Positions 51,284 to 59,404 of a DNA stretch of 64,000 bases are shown piece after piece; the first letter of the stretch is position 1; each line of letters begins with the position of its first letter. The DNA lies in assembly GCA_002753565.1 (NCBI GenBank), contig PEAM01000011.1, forward strand, positions 59,917 to 123,916. Reading direction: 5' to 3'. Both the position numbers and the translations under genes were made by a program. Source of the stretch: Magnetococcales bacterium. GTDB taxonomy: Bacteria; Pseudomonadota; Magnetococcia; Magnetococcales; JADFYX01. Below the pieces are notes generated by a model. It made no database searches, had not been told where the DNA came from, and worked only from the letters and a program-made list of their open reading frames with translations.

Positions 51284-53017
51284 ATGTCACTATTGTCCCG
51301 CATCCGTAAGACTGCTATTCGACACTTGGGTTTGATTCGTCTACCCGATGGGATCGGCTGTGTGGAGGTAGTGGAAGGGGAGGGAAAACCACAGGTTACT
51401 CTTTGTGAATTTATGGCCATTCCCTCCTATGGGGCGAGGAGTGCTTTTACTGATTTTCTTCAAGAAAACAACCTTAAAAAAGTCAATTGTACCGTTGTTC
51501 TTCCCATGGAGTCCTACGAGGTTTTTGCCGAAGAGGCCGCAGCCAATATCAGTATTGATGAGATGGCTGATGCCATGCGTTGGAGCATCAAAGATCGTCT
51601 TGATTATTCGGTAGCCGATGCGGTTGTCGATGTCTTTGAAATGCCCCCATCTCCTCGCGCAACGGCTGACATGATCTATGTTGCCGCTGCCAAAAAAGAG
51701 TCAATATTAGACCTTACCGAAAATTTTAACCAGGTAAACAGGTCTCGTTTGCAGCGAGTGGAGCTGCATGAGTTGGGGTTGAGAAATATTTCGGCTCTCC
51801 TGCCCGAAAGTTCCGATGGATTGGCCATGCTCCATCTTCGGGCCCATGATGCTCTGCTGGTGATTACCCGCAACAACACCCTCTATCTGACTCGCCGTAT
51901 TGAGGTGGGGCTGAATCGTCTTCTGGACTCTCTGGTTACTTTAAAGGAGGGTCAGGACCCGGTTGATTTATTAACCGAGTGCAAACAGACTAAAGAGATC
52001 TGCGCTCAAGTTCAACAAGCTCTGGACTATTTTGGTCGACGCTTTCAGCAAAATATCAACCGACTCTATCTGGCCCCTCCCGACCGTCCTCTGCCAGAGT
52101 TGCGGTTGGCCATCTCCAACCATCTTGCCATTCGGGTGAAATCTCTCGAGTTGGAGAGCCTGTTCGACTTTAAGGAGGAGGTTCCCGAAGAGAAGATCCT
52201 GAGTCGGATTCTTCCGGCTTTAGGTGCGGTTCTCTTTATGGACGGTGGGGAAGGGCGGTCATCTCAACGGAATGTCAATCTGTTTGATGAGAGCTTTATT
52301 CCCAAGCCAGATTTGGTGAGTGCGGCTAACATCTTGACACTGCAGGCGGCTCTGCTTGTTCTGTTTGGTGTGTTGACTGCGGTAACCTATCAACAGTTGA
52401 GTGATAAAAAAGAGAAGCTGGCCCTCTCCCAGCAGCAGCAAGAACGGTTGACCAAAGAGGTGAGCCAACTGGAGCAAGAGTTCAGAAAACCGATTAAGGA
52501 TCTCAACCTGGAGCGGAAGGTTGTCCGGCAAAAGGCATTGATCAAGCAGAAACGGATGGTTTTGCAAATTTTAAGTGGTGGATACTCCTTTGGCAATACC
52601 AAGGGGTTTTCCGGTCACTTTAAAGAGTTGGCCAAAGAGCCTCTGGATGGCATCCGTATCTTGCGAGTTCGTTTGCAAAATGGCGGCTCGGTCTTGAGAA
52701 TTGATGGCAAGGCCGAATCTCCAGAACTGGTTCCCCAACTGGTCAGTAGCTTTAATGACAAAATCAACCTGTCCAAACATCCGTTTCGAATCCTATCCTT
52801 GGAGCGCCCTCCGCCCATCGAAGGGGTGCTGGCAGAGGGTAAGGAGTTGATCTCCTTCACCTTGTCAACCCACCCGATTGAAGATGAGCCGGAACAGCAG
52901 GACAATAAAAAGAATAACAAGAAGGGTTCGGAAGAGCCAAAAAATAAACAGGATTTAATGGATTTGACGGAGGAGTTGATTGGACAAGCCATTGAAAATA
53001 TTGATCGCCAAAATTGA
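51284..53017 (+). CDS. mshI: MSHA biogenesis protein MshI (PilM-PilN-like)
   Basis: 577 residues. The N-terminal half (about 1-330) has a PilM-like actin fold start (IRLPDGIGCVEVVEG, LPMESYEVFAEEAAAN, MRWSIKDRLDYSVADAVVDV). A transmembrane segment near 348-370 (LTLQAALLVLFGVLTAVTY) and a coiled coil (KEKLALSQQQQERLTKEVSQ) lead to a PilN-like periplasmic domain. MshI therefore joins the roles of PilM and PilN in the inner-membrane assembly platform. It is the first gene of the sigma-54-preceded operon and overlaps mshJ by 38 bases. Its length is within the larger end of MshI proteins. Confidence 0.82.
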   Translation: MSLLSRIRKTAIRHLGLIRLPDGIGCVEVVEGEGKPQVTLCEFMAIPSYGARSAFTDFLQENNLKKVNCTVVLPMESYEVFAEEAAANISIDEMADAMRWSIKDRLDYSVADAVVDVFEMPPSPRATADMIYVAAAKKESILDLTENFNQVNRSRLQRVELHELGLRNISALLPESSDGLAMLHLRAHDALLVITRNNTLYLTRRIEVGLNRLLDSLVTLKEGQDPVDLLTECKQTKEICAQVQQALDYFGRRFQQNINRLYLAPPDRPLPELRLAISNHLAIRVKSLELESLFDFKEEVPEEKILSRILPALGAVLFMDGGEGRSSQRNVNLFDESFIPKPDLVSAANILTLQAALLVLFGVLTAVTYQQLSDKKEKLALSQQQQERLTKEVSQLEQEFRKPIKDLNLERKVVRQKALIKQKRMVLQILSGGYSFGNTKGFSGHFKELAKEPLDGIRILRVRLQNGGSVLRIDGKAESPELVPQLVSSFNDKINLSKHPFRILSLERPPPIEGVLAEGKELISFTLSTHPIEDEPEQQDNKKNNKKGSEEPKNKQDLMDLTEELIGQAIENIDRQN

Positions 53018-54047
53018 TGGAATGAACAAGCGGGAGCGTATCTACCTGCTTGTTACCCTGCTATTGGTTACGGTCATGGGCTGGAAGTTGGTGGTCAACG
53101 ATCCGATGAGCTCTCAGCTCACCAAAACACGGGTTGAGATCGATAAGGTGTCGCGGGAGATAAAAAATCTTACGTTGCGAAAAAACGGCATTATCAATAA
53201 TCCCTTTGAAGACCCCAATTTGCCACTCAAGAAAAAACTGGCAGCGGATGAAAAAGAGCTCAAAACAATCGAAGCGCAGCTTAAACAGGCGGAAAACAAC
53301 CTCTCCAGCCCAGAAGAGATGGCCAAAACCTTGGAGGAGATGCTCAGCCAGATGGCTGGATTGACTCTGGTCAGTATGAGAACCTTGGAGAGTAACCGGT
53401 TGGAGTTGGACCAGATTCAGCGCCAGATCGAAAAAACCTTGACCGGAGAAAGCGCCCTGCCAGAACAGGGAGCTAAACTTTCTCAAAGCGAGACAGTCAA
53501 TTTGTTTCGGCAAGGGTTGGTTTTGAACTTTACCGGCAACTATTTGGACACATTAAAATTTTTAAATGAACTGGAGGCACTTCCCCTCACCTTTTTTTGG
53601 AATGATATCGATTTTTCAACCGGAGACCAACTACCCAGTCAGGTACAAATTTCGTTGAATACCCTGAGCTTTATTGATGGTTTTATCGGCGTGCCGCTTA
53701 AGCTGGAAAGGCGTTTGACTTCGGTTTCCGGCCAGGAGTTTGCCCTGACAGATCCCACCTTGGCAGCAGAGATGCCGGTTGATATCCAAGTTGAGGCGAA
53801 TAACCTGGAGGAGCAAAAACGGTTGAGTGGGATCCATCTCACCTCCATTTTAATCTCTCCGACCCGACAAGTGGCGATTGCCAATAGCCGGGTTGTTCGA
53901 GTGGGAGAGAGCTTGAATGGGCTGCTCATCACCGCGATTGATCCCGATGCAATCCATGTGGCGTGGAATGGAAAACAGCATAAGATTGCCATGAGGCAAA
54001 ACCCTTTTGGATTGAGTAAATTTGCCATGACAGAGGATGGACGATGA
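52980..54047 (+). CDS. mshJ: MSHA biogenesis protein MshJ (PilO-like)
   Basis: 355 residues from TTG 52980, which has GGAGGAG (52969-52975) at good spacing inside the mshI tail; an ATG at 53022 would remove a conserved-looking start (PLKILIAKIDGMNKRERIYL). One transmembrane helix at ~20-38 precedes a coiled coil (about 60-150) and a PilO-like ferredoxin fold that includes FTGNYLDTLKFLNELEALPL and a C-terminal VRVGESLNGLLITAI segment. It pairs with MshI in the platform. It is longer than most MshJ (about 220), with an additional C-terminal part that resembles the MshK region, so MshK may be fused here. Confidence 0.72.
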   Translation: MDKPLKILIAKIDGMNKRERIYLLVTLLLVTVMGWKLVVNDPMSSQLTKTRVEIDKVSREIKNLTLRKNGIINNPFEDPNLPLKKKLAADEKELKTIEAQLKQAENNLSSPEEMAKTLEEMLSQMAGLTLVSMRTLESNRLELDQIQRQIEKTLTGESALPEQGAKLSQSETVNLFRQGLVLNFTGNYLDTLKFLNELEALPLTFFWNDIDFSTGDQLPSQVQISLNTLSFIDGFIGVPLKLERRLTSVSGQEFALTDPTLAAEMPVDIQVEANNLEEQKRLSGIHLTSILISPTRQVAIANSRVVRVGESLNGLLITAIDPDAIHVAWNGKQHKIAMRQNPFGLSKFAMTEDGR

Positions 54048-56071
54048 TTGGTATACGTAACAGGGATAACCACCCTAAAGCACTGTTTGCCCTGGCAGTT
54101 TTTGCCCTTATGGCCGGATGTACATCCATCTACGAAAAAAATGAAGAGGCCATTAACGAGGCGCAAAGGGAGCTAACCTCGGTCATTATTGAAGAGGGAG
54201 AGCAGGGGGAGAGAGAGGCGGGTATCAAGAAGGCAGTCCAGGCTGATGAGGAGGAGAATGAGCCGCTTCAATTGATCAACTCTGCTATGCTCTCCGCGCC
54301 GGATATGGGGCCTGTCTATACTCCACCAGAGCAGGTACGCTTTAGTATCAATGTGGAAGGGGCCCCCTCCCAGGCTTTTTTTCAAGGGTTGGTTGAGGGC
54401 ACCCCTTTTAACATGGTTGTCCATCCGGAAGTAACCGGAGTCGTCAGTTTAAACCTGAAAAACGTCACCATTTCTGAAGTGGTCGAAATTGCCTGCGATC
54501 TGTATGGATTTGAGTGCCTGAAAATCCCCATTGGCTATAAAATTCTACCCCGACGGATTTTAACGCGGCAGTTCCGCGTCTATTATCCCAATATTACTCG
54601 CAGTGGCACCTCTGGTACCTCAATCAGCACGGGTAATGTCTCCAAATCCTCCGAAACCAGCTCCAACGCCTCAGGAGGAGAGACCACCAGCACCTCCTCT
54701 TCCTCCTCTGGCTCCTCCATGACCACCAACTTTTCTACCGATTTTTGGAGTGAGTTGACCATGACGCTCTGCTCTCTCTTGGGCTTGGAGCCAAAGAACA
54801 GCAGTGTGAGTGGGTCAGACCGTGTTCTCTCCTGTGTGTTGGAAGAGAAAAAAGAGTCCAGCAGCAACAAAACAGCGGCAGCTACACCTGCTTCAACTTC
54901 TGCCGCTCTAAGTGGTCTGTCAAGCTCTGCTGACCCGGCGGCTACACTCGCCGCTTTGACCGCAGCCTCGTCAACAACCAGTGCCGCGTCGAGCAGCTCA
55001 TCCAACCGCACAACCGATATAAGCAAGGCCGTAAGCGTCAATCCCCAGTCGAGTATCATCATGGTTCGCGCCTATCCGTCAGAGATGCGACAGGTGGAAG
55101 AGCTGATTGGCAAGATGCAGCAGACACTCCAGCAGCAGATTGTCCTCGAAGCGAAAATTTTGGAGATCACCCTGTTTGACCAGTTTCAATCGGGCATCAA
55201 CTGGGCGCTGTTATCGAAAATGAAGGGGAGTAAATCCATCGGAGCCGGTGTGACCGGTGGTGGTTCCATGCTCTCCCAGGAGAACCTGATCCGGGGTGCC
55301 TTGGATACAACGGCAAAATCGAGACTCGCACAATCTACCCCTGTTTTGCAAAGCGGAAACGCTACATCCAGTGCTTTTAATGGCGCTCTCCCTTTTACCG
55401 GTATGGGTGGTACGTTTGCCCTGCAGTTTATGTTTAACGACTTTGAAGGGTTTATCGAGCTGCTGCAGTCCCAGGGAAATATACGGGTACTCTCCAACCC
55501 CCGTATCTCAACCCTTAATAATCAAAAGGCGGTTATCAAGGTGGGTGTGGATGAGTTTTTCCCCACCAATGTGGAAAAAGAGGATAACGATGGTGTCGAG
55601 ACGGTTTCCGTTGAGGTGGATGTCTTCTTTTCGGGTGTTTCGTTGGATGTTACGCCACAGATTGTTGAAAAAGATAGCCTGATTCTCCATATTCATCCGA
55701 CTGTTTCGGATGTGATTACCAAGTCGAAAATTATTCTCGGTGCTGAATTTCCCCTGGCAGCCAGCAGCGCCCGTGAATCGGATAACATGGTCTTTTCCAA
55801 AAATGGTGAGGTGGTTATCATCGGCGGTATGATGACCAACGATCGAAAAGGGTCCAAGGCCTCTACCCCATTTTTTGGTGACCTGCCTCTTATTGGTGAT
55901 CTCTTCGGTCACCGACTGGAGTCGGAGGTTAAGAGTGAGCTGGTCATTCTGGTGCGGGCCACCATTGTCGACAATGGTAAAACCTGGCAAGACGAGTTAA
56001 AAAGGTTGAATCAACGTTTAAGCAGCTATCACACCAAACCGGACGCTTTTCCCATCTGGAATCGCCCCTAA
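54044..56071 (+). CDS. mshL: MSHA secretin MshL
   Basis: 675 residues; ATG overlaps the mshJ stop by 4 bases. The signal ends in LMAGC, a lipobox. Residues ~90-190 form the N-domain STN-like region (FSINVEGAPSQAFFQGLVEGTPFNMVVHPE). Two long Ser/Thr/Ala-rich inserts follow (about 190-330), which most MshL lack at this length. The secretin core is at about 345-660: IVLEAKILEITLFDQFQSGINW, VLSNPRISTLNNQKAVIKVG, VSLDVTPQIVEKDSLILHIHP and GEVVIIGGMMTNDRK. It forms the outer-membrane pore through which the pilus exits. A family-typical order (L, then E, then G) follows. Confidence 0.9.
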   Translation: MIGIRNRDNHPKALFALAVFALMAGCTSIYEKNEEAINEAQRELTSVIIEEGEQGEREAGIKKAVQADEEENEPLQLINSAMLSAPDMGPVYTPPEQVRFSINVEGAPSQAFFQGLVEGTPFNMVVHPEVTGVVSLNLKNVTISEVVEIACDLYGFECLKIPIGYKILPRRILTRQFRVYYPNITRSGTSGTSISTGNVSKSSETSSNASGGETTSTSSSSSGSSMTTNFSTDFWSELTMTLCSLLGLEPKNSSVSGSDRVLSCVLEEKKESSSNKTAAATPASTSAALSGLSSSADPAATLAALTAASSTTSAASSSSSNRTTDISKAVSVNPQSSIIMVRAYPSEMRQVEELIGKMQQTLQQQIVLEAKILEITLFDQFQSGINWALLSKMKGSKSIGAGVTGGGSMLSQENLIRGALDTTAKSRLAQSTPVLQSGNATSSAFNGALPFTGMGGTFALQFMFNDFEGFIELLQSQGNIRVLSNPRISTLNNQKAVIKVGVDEFFPTNVEKEDNDGVETVSVEVDVFFSGVSLDVTPQIVEKDSLILHIHPTVSDVITKSKIILGAEFPLAASSARESDNMVFSKNGEVVIIGGMMTNDRKGSKASTPFFGDLPLIGDLFGHRLESEVKSELVILVRATIVDNGKTWQDELKRLNQRLSSYHTKPDAFPIWNRP

Positions 56072-56091
56072 TTTCTCAAAAAAAGGCCACC

Positions 56092-58044
56092 ATGGATACG
56101 AAGCCAAAAATGCGCCTGGGAGATCGATTGGTCCATGAAGGGTTGCTCACCGAAGAGGAGCTCCAGGAGGCTCTCGCCCTACAGAACTCCGATGACCTGA
56201 AGCTGGGTGAGGCGATTGCCCAGCTAGGATTTATGACCGAAAAGCAGATTAGCGACTGTGTGGCGGATCAGCCCCAACAGGTTCGAATCGGCGATCTGAT
56301 GGTTCAGCAAAAACTAATCACCAATGAGCAGCTGTCCCAGGTTTTGGACGAACAGAAACGGGGCGGAAAGCGTATTGGCGAGGCGGTGGTTCAACTGGGC
56401 TTTCTATCCGAAGAGGTCTTTCTGCAGTTTATGAGCCGATGGTTGGAAGTGCCGTTGGTCAACCTGCGCAATTTTCAGGAAAACGAAGAGGTTATTCAAC
56501 GCATTCCAGAGTCTATTGCCCGGCGCTTTAATGTCCTTGCCCTGGCTGAGGGGGATGATGCCATCTTGGTCGGCATGACCGATCCTACCGACCTGTTTGC
56601 GCAGGATGAGCTGGGCCGTATTCTGGATAAAAACATCAAGCCGGCACTGATCAGTGCCACCGACCTGGAAAGAAACCTGGATCGGTATTACCGAAAACAG
56701 GGTGAAATTGTCGGGTATGCCGAGGAGTTGAGCGACGAAGTCGGGCGTACCACCAACGATCTCGATCAGATGATGCAGACTGAAATGTTGGTGGATGCCC
56801 CGGTTGTGAAGATTCTCAACTCCATCTTTACCGACGCCATTCGGGTCAAAGCCTCCGATATCCATATCCAACCGGGGGAGGACACCCTGAGAATCCGCAA
56901 GCGGATTGATGGGGTGCTCTACGAACAGGTTATCAAGGAGCATCAAATCGCCCCGGCTCTCATTTCCAAAATCAAGCTGATGGCGGGTCTGGAAATTTCT
57001 GAAAAGCGGCTGCCTCAAGATGGTCGGTTTAACATGAAGATCGATAATAAAAATATCGATGTTCGTGTCTCCACCATGCCCATCCAAAACGGCGAGTCGG
57101 TGGTCATGCGTCTGCTCGATCACTCCAAGGGGATCATGAGCCTCAGTGAGGTGGGACTCTCCCAGGTTATTGTCGATCAATTTACCAAGCTGTTGTCCCG
57201 TCCCCATGGCATGCTGTTGGTGGTGGGACCGACCGGTAGCGGTAAAACCAGCACCCTCTATGCCGCCATCAACCGCCTGAATACACCGAGTAAAAATATT
57301 ATCACCATCGAAGATCCTGTCGAATTTAAACTGCCTCGCATCAACCAGGTGCAGATTAAAACCAAAATCGGTTTGGATTTTACCACCGTCCTACGGGCTA
57401 TTCTGCGTCAAGACCCCGATATCATCCTGGTGGGTGAGATGCGGGACCATGAGACCGCCTCCATCGCCATTCGTGCCGCCCTGACCGGTCATCTGATCCT
57501 CTCCACCCTCCATACCAACGATGCGGTTAGTACCGCTATTCGTCTGCTGGAGATGAAGCTTCCCGGTTATGCGGTGGCCAGCTCCCTGTTAGGGATTTTG
57601 TCTCAGCGTCTGGTTCGTCGTATCTGCCTTGATTGCCGAGAGGAGAAGATGCCCGATGAACCGCAACAGCAGTGGCTGGAGGCCATGACCCGAGGAGAGC
57701 CAGCCGATGAGATCATTCTCTGGGCTGGGAAAGGGTGTCCCAACTGCAACAATACCGGCTACAATGGTCGGATTGCAGTGGCGGAGTTGTTGGAGGTCAA
57801 CGGAGATCTGGCTCGGGCCTTACGAAAAGAGGATGTGACCGCCATTCCAGAAATTGCTCGAACGGTTCCCACCTTCCGACCGCTGCATCTGGCTGCACTG
57901 GATTATGCCCGACAGGGGGTTACCACCCTGGAAGAGGTGATTCGTCTCTCCAGTCAAGAAGAGGATGAAGAGGCTGGCAAGCCGGTCAAGAATAAAGAAT
58001 CATTACAGGAGGTCCCCGGTGAAGAAACAGAAGCGGTTGTCTGA
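56092..58044 (+). CDS. mshE: MSHA pilus assembly ATPase MshE with MshEN domains
   Basis: 650 residues. The N-terminal region has two MshEN-like segments: MRLGDRLVHEGLLTEEELQEAL (about 5-45) and VRIGDLMVQQKLITNEQLSQVL (about 65-115). Then come ERVLALAE-like linker residues and the GspE/PilB core. Walker A is VVGPTGSGKTSTLYAAI, Walker B DPDIILVGEMRDHETA, with LSTLHTNDAV and the Cys4 zinc site RICLDCREEK and CPNCNNTG. The MshEN domain binds cyclic di-GMP with a conserved RLGxx motif (MRLGDRLV and VRIGDLMV fit it), so pilus extension is expected to respond to c-di-GMP. It is a hexameric cytoplasmic ATPase. Confidence 0.94.
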   Translation: MDTKPKMRLGDRLVHEGLLTEEELQEALALQNSDDLKLGEAIAQLGFMTEKQISDCVADQPQQVRIGDLMVQQKLITNEQLSQVLDEQKRGGKRIGEAVVQLGFLSEEVFLQFMSRWLEVPLVNLRNFQENEEVIQRIPESIARRFNVLALAEGDDAILVGMTDPTDLFAQDELGRILDKNIKPALISATDLERNLDRYYRKQGEIVGYAEELSDEVGRTTNDLDQMMQTEMLVDAPVVKILNSIFTDAIRVKASDIHIQPGEDTLRIRKRIDGVLYEQVIKEHQIAPALISKIKLMAGLEISEKRLPQDGRFNMKIDNKNIDVRVSTMPIQNGESVVMRLLDHSKGIMSLSEVGLSQVIVDQFTKLLSRPHGMLLVVGPTGSGKTSTLYAAINRLNTPSKNIITIEDPVEFKLPRINQVQIKTKIGLDFTTVLRAILRQDPDIILVGEMRDHETASIAIRAALTGHLILSTLHTNDAVSTAIRLLEMKLPGYAVASSLLGILSQRLVRRICLDCREEKMPDEPQQQWLEAMTRGEPADEIILWAGKGCPNCNNTGYNGRIAVAELLEVNGDLARALRKEDVTAIPEIARTVPTFRPLHLAALDYARQGVTTLEEVIRLSSQEEDEEAGKPVKNKESLQEVPGEETEAVV

Positions 58045-58061
58045 CGATCGGGAGCAACCCT

Positions 58062-59291
58062 ATGCCTGAATATATCTATTCTGGTCGAGATAAATCCAGT
58101 AAAGTTGTCAAGGGGAAGGTCCGTGGTCAGAGCGAAGGGGCCGTGGCGGATGAGCTGATTAACCGCGGTATCGTTCCGCTACACATTACACTCATAAAGA
58201 GCAAATCTGACGAGCCAAGCGGGCTGAATATTGAGCTGACCAAAAAAACCCCCACCCCGGAAGATCTGGTTCAGTTTGCCCGTCAGATGCACGCTTTGGT
58301 AAAATCCGGCGTTCCCATCATCAAATCCATCCAGGGTATTGCCGAAATTACCCATAACGCCATGCTGGCCAAAGCTCTCTCTACCATAACGGAACGGCTG
58401 CAGGGAGGACAAAATCTGGCTAACGCCATTCAAGAGCACTCGGAAATCTTTCCCAACCTGTTTACCAATATGATTCGTATCGGTGAAGAGACAGGACGGC
58501 TGGACGAGGCTTTCAAACAGCTTTATGAGTATATCGAGGTGGAGATGGAGACCACCAGGAAAATCAATACGGCATTACGCTATCCCAAAATTGTACTCAC
58601 CGGCATTTTTGTGGCCCTGTTTGTCTTGAACTATTTTGTTATTCCTACCTTTGCACAAATGTTTGCCAATCTTAATACCGAGCTTCCTCTACCGACAAGA
58701 ATTCTATTGAGCATGTCCAACTTTACCAAAAGCTATTGGTATATCATTCTGCTCTCTGTTGCTGGAAGCATTCTCGGGTTTAAATATTATCTCCGTACCA
58801 AAGAGGGGCGGCTGTGGTGGGATAGAAAGCTCATGGAGTTCCCTCTGATAGGCCCCATCGTAACCCAGGCCACCCTGGCCCGATTTGCCCGCACATTTGC
58901 CATGGGTTCACGATCGGGTGTCCCCATTCTCGATACGTTGCACTCGGTTAGTCGAGCCATGGACAACGCCTATGTCTCCCTGAAAATGGAGGAGATCCGC
59001 AACGGGATTGAACGAGGGGAGAGCCTGGCACAAGCGGCCAACAACAGCGAACTCTTTACCCCTTTGGTGTTGCAGATGATTTCGGTTGGAGAAGAGACCG
59101 GCTCACTAGAGACCATGATGCAGGATGTGGCTGAGTTTTATGAGCGGGAGGTAAGCTACTCTGTCAAGGCCATGGCAGATGGTATCGAACCCATTATCCT
59201 CACCTTTATCGGTATCATGGTTCTGGTTCTTGCCCTGGGTATCTTCCTGCCACTGGCTGGTATGGGTAAGGCGATGATGCATAAACGTTAA
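58062..59291 (+). CDS. mshG: MSHA inner-membrane platform protein MshG (PilC/GspF-like)
   Basis: 409 residues, the usual length. Two T2SSF domains are visible: LVQFARQMHALVKSGVPI and IRIGEETGRLDEAFKQLYEY in the first, then RFARTFAMGSRSGVPILDTL and MISVGEETGSLETMMQDVAEFYE in the second. Three transmembrane helices lie at the middle (about 175-200, 225-245) and the C-terminus (IILTFIGIMVLVLALGIF). It anchors MshE and drives pilin entry into the fibre. GGGAG precedes the ATG, and a bidirectional terminator follows at 59347. Confidence 0.94.
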   Translation: MPEYIYSGRDKSSKVVKGKVRGQSEGAVADELINRGIVPLHITLIKSKSDEPSGLNIELTKKTPTPEDLVQFARQMHALVKSGVPIIKSIQGIAEITHNAMLAKALSTITERLQGGQNLANAIQEHSEIFPNLFTNMIRIGEETGRLDEAFKQLYEYIEVEMETTRKINTALRYPKIVLTGIFVALFVLNYFVIPTFAQMFANLNTELPLPTRILLSMSNFTKSYWYIILLSVAGSILGFKYYLRTKEGRLWWDRKLMEFPLIGPIVTQATLARFARTFAMGSRSGVPILDTLHSVSRAMDNAYVSLKMEEIRNGIERGESLAQAANNSELFTPLVLQMISVGEETGSLETMMQDVAEFYEREVSYSVKAMADGIEPIILTFIGIMVLVLALGIFLPLAGMGKAMMHKR

Positions 59292-59346
59292 AGATATCAC
59301 TGTACAGTTGCAGATGGGTCAATGTATCGGGTTCTTGAGCAGAGAT

Positions 59347-59383
59347 AAAAAAAGGCGGTGACCACAGGGCCACCGCCTTTTTT
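59347..59383. terminator. Bidirectional terminator joining the two pilus arms
   Basis: AAAGGCGGTG (59351-59360) pairs perfectly with CACCGCCTTT (59371-59380), with a run of A on one side and T on the other. It ends mshG on the plus strand and mshP (stop at 59405) on the minus strand. Confidence 0.92.
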
Positions 59384-59404
59384 TTGCTTGATTGGGTAAA
59401 AGGC

